Below, one piece after another: positions 15,358 to 16,565 of a stretch of DNA of 16,565 nt (its first letter is position 1; the number at the start of each line of letters is the position of its first letter). Origin of the DNA: an uncultured Bacteroidales bacterium. GTDB lineage: Bacteria > Bacteroidota > Bacteroidia > Bacteroidales > UBA932. The translations under genes were made by a program, and so were the position numbers. The stretch covers positions 1 to 16,565 of the forward strand of contig CAKUSF010000039.1 in the NCBI GenBank assembly GCA_934678915.1. Direction: 5' to 3'. The notes below the pieces were generated by a model. The model was given only the letters and a program-made list of their open reading frames with translations, was not told where the DNA came from and did not search any database.

Positions 15358-16565
15358 ATGGCAATAGCAACTATTCTTAAAAAAGTGTTCGGCTCGAAGG
15401 CCGACAGGGATCTTAAGCAGATTAGGCCTGTCCTTAATAAGGTTTTGGAGGCCTATGGTCCTATTGATCAGCTCTCTAACGATGAATTGAGAGCTAAGAC
15501 GGAGGAGTTGAAGGCTAAGCTACGTGACTGTGAGGCTCCTTTCGAGAAGAGGATCGCTGAGATCAAGGCCAAGCTGGACGAGGATATTCCAGTACATGAA
15601 AAAGAGGAATTGGCAACCGAGTCTGATAAATTGGTGAAAGATGAGGATGCGGAGATTGAGAAGGTCTTGGAGGAGATTCTTCCTCAGGCTTTCGCGATCA
15701 TGAAGTCAACGGCTCGAAGATTCAAGGAAAACCCTACCATTGAGGTGACGGCCAACGACTTCGACCGTTCGTTGAGCATCAATCATGATTTCGTTCATAT
15801 TGAAGGAGATAAGGCCATCTATCAGAATCATTGGGTAGCCGGTGGGAACGAGGTGACTTGGGACATGGTTCATTACGATGTCCAGTTGATTGGAGGTATT
15901 GTACTACACCAAGGTAAAATCGCTGAGATGGCTACGGGTGAGGGCAAGACCCTTGTCGCAACCCTTCCAGTGTTCCTTAATGCCTTGGCTGGCAAGGGAG
16001 TACATGTCGTGACTGTCAATGACTACCTCTCCAAGCGTGACTCTGAATGGATGGGACCTCTTTACATGTTCCATGGCCTTTCTGTAGATTGCATTGACAA
16101 GCATGAGCCTAACAGCGATGCCCGAAAGAGAGCCTACAACTGTGACATCACCTTCGGAACAAACAATGAGTTCGGTTTTGACTACCTTCGTGACAATATG
16201 GCAGTGAATATGACAGACCTCGTCCAGAGGAAACATCATTTTGCCATTGTCGATGAGGTTGACTCCGTGCTCATTGATGATGCTCGTACCCCATTGATTA
16301 TCTCTGGTCCTGTTGCCAAAGCTCAGGATGACGAGCAGTACATGGAGTTCAAGCCTTACGTTGAAAGTCTCTATCAAAAGCAGCGCGCTCTTGTGACTCA
16401 GGTATTGAATGATGCCAAGAGGGCTATTGCCGCAGGTAAGGAGGATGAGGGAGGAATGCTTCTTCTCAGAGCCTATAAAGGCCTTCCTAAGTACCAGCCG
16501 CTCATTAAGTTCCTCAGTGAGCAAGGTATGAAGCAGCTGATGCAGAAGGCGGAGAACTATTACAT
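15358..16565 (+). CDS. secA: Protein translocase ATPase SecA, N-terminal part (partial)
   Basis: The ATPase motor that pushes preproteins through SecYEG; it shuttles between cytoplasm and inner membrane. About 402 residues are visible and the gene runs off the window end. Seen: the N-terminal [19 protein letters not shown] (about 6-24); Walker A MATGEGKT (191-198) in nucleotide-binding domain 1; [13 protein letters not shown] (220-232); [17 protein letters not shown] (265-281); and the DEAD-like Walker [21 protein letters not shown] (298-317). The segment of about 40 charged residues between the first helix and the nucleotide-binding domain (about 58-105) is longer than in E. coli SecA and is, as I recall, typical of Bacteroidota. 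The ATG at 15358 follows a T6 tract with no Shine-Dalgarno sequence. Confidence 0.96.
   Translation, partial: MAIATILKKVFGSKADRDLKQIRPVLNKVLEAYGPIDQLSNDELRAKTEELKAKLRDCEAPFEKRIAEIKAKLDEDIPVHEKEELATESDKLVKDEDAEIEKVLEEILPQAFAIMKSTARRFKENPTIEVTANDFDRSLSINHDFVHIEGDKAIYQNHWVAGGNEVTWDMVHYDVQLIGGIVLHQGKIAEMATGEGKTLVATLPVFLNALAGKGVHVVTVNDYLSKRDSEWMGPLYMFHGLSVDCIDKHEPNSDARKRAYNCDITFGTNNEFGFDYLRDNMAVNMTDLVQRKHHFAIVDEVDSVLIDDARTPLIISGPVAKAQDDEQYMEFKPYVESLYQKQRALVTQVLNDAKRAIAAGKEDEGGMLLLRAYKGLPKYQPLIKFLSEQGMKQLMQKAENYY

Noticed and set aside
15904..16524. 206-codon open frame on the minus strand inside secA
   Set aside because: It is antisense to conserved SecA motifs and has no recognisable domain; a coding shadow.

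Overview
The window reads as chromosome of a Bacteroidota bacterium, most likely an anaerobic gut or rumen Bacteroidales. The evidence is (i) repeated TAnnTTTG promoter boxes, the -7 element of the Bacteroidota sigma-ABfr factor, in front of most genes, with almost no Shine-Dalgarno sequences; (ii) an oxygen-sensitive pyruvate:ferredoxin oxidoreductase; (iii) a secreted family GH95 glycosidase; and (iv) UvrA and SecA sequences of Bacteroidota style. Species cannot be named from the sequence.

Layout. Positions 1-2227 (minus strand): the N-terminal third of nifJ (cut by the window edge) preceded by fabD. Positions 2407-2521 (plus): tRNA-Arg(CCG) and its terminator, followed by a GH95 alpha-L-fucosidase/galactosidase gene (2548-4980) and uvrA (5027-7891). 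Positions 7892-8082: a convergent intergenic region holding a long bidirectional hairpin terminator, a short palindrome and a REP-like palindrome. Positions 8083-14161: a surface-glycan decoration locus. Positions 14162-14579: a 418-bp AT-rich gap. Positions 14580-16565 (plus): a DUF47/PhoU-like gene and the N-terminal part of secA, cut by the window edge.

The glycan locus is the most interesting part. One three-gene operon runs on the minus strand: a class V PLP aminotransferase, then a fusion of a TagD-like cytidylyltransferase with a Gfo/Idh/MocA-type domain, then a LicD-family phosphotransferase. The genes are coupled by a 4-bp overlap and a 3-bp gap. A second operon runs divergently on the plus strand: a second LicD followed 4 bp later by a Stealth-family phosphotransferase. 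A GT4 glycosyltransferase converges on the Stealth gene with a 23-bp overlap. The two operons fire from fully overlapping, mirror-image promoters. The set suggests synthesis of a CDP-activated amino-alcohol or polyol-like group, its transfer to a glycan through a phosphodiester by LicD enzymes, and assembly of a phosphodiester-containing surface polysaccharide. The substrate is not known. By eye, the oxidoreductase-like domain of the fusion has lost both canonical catalytic residues of its family.
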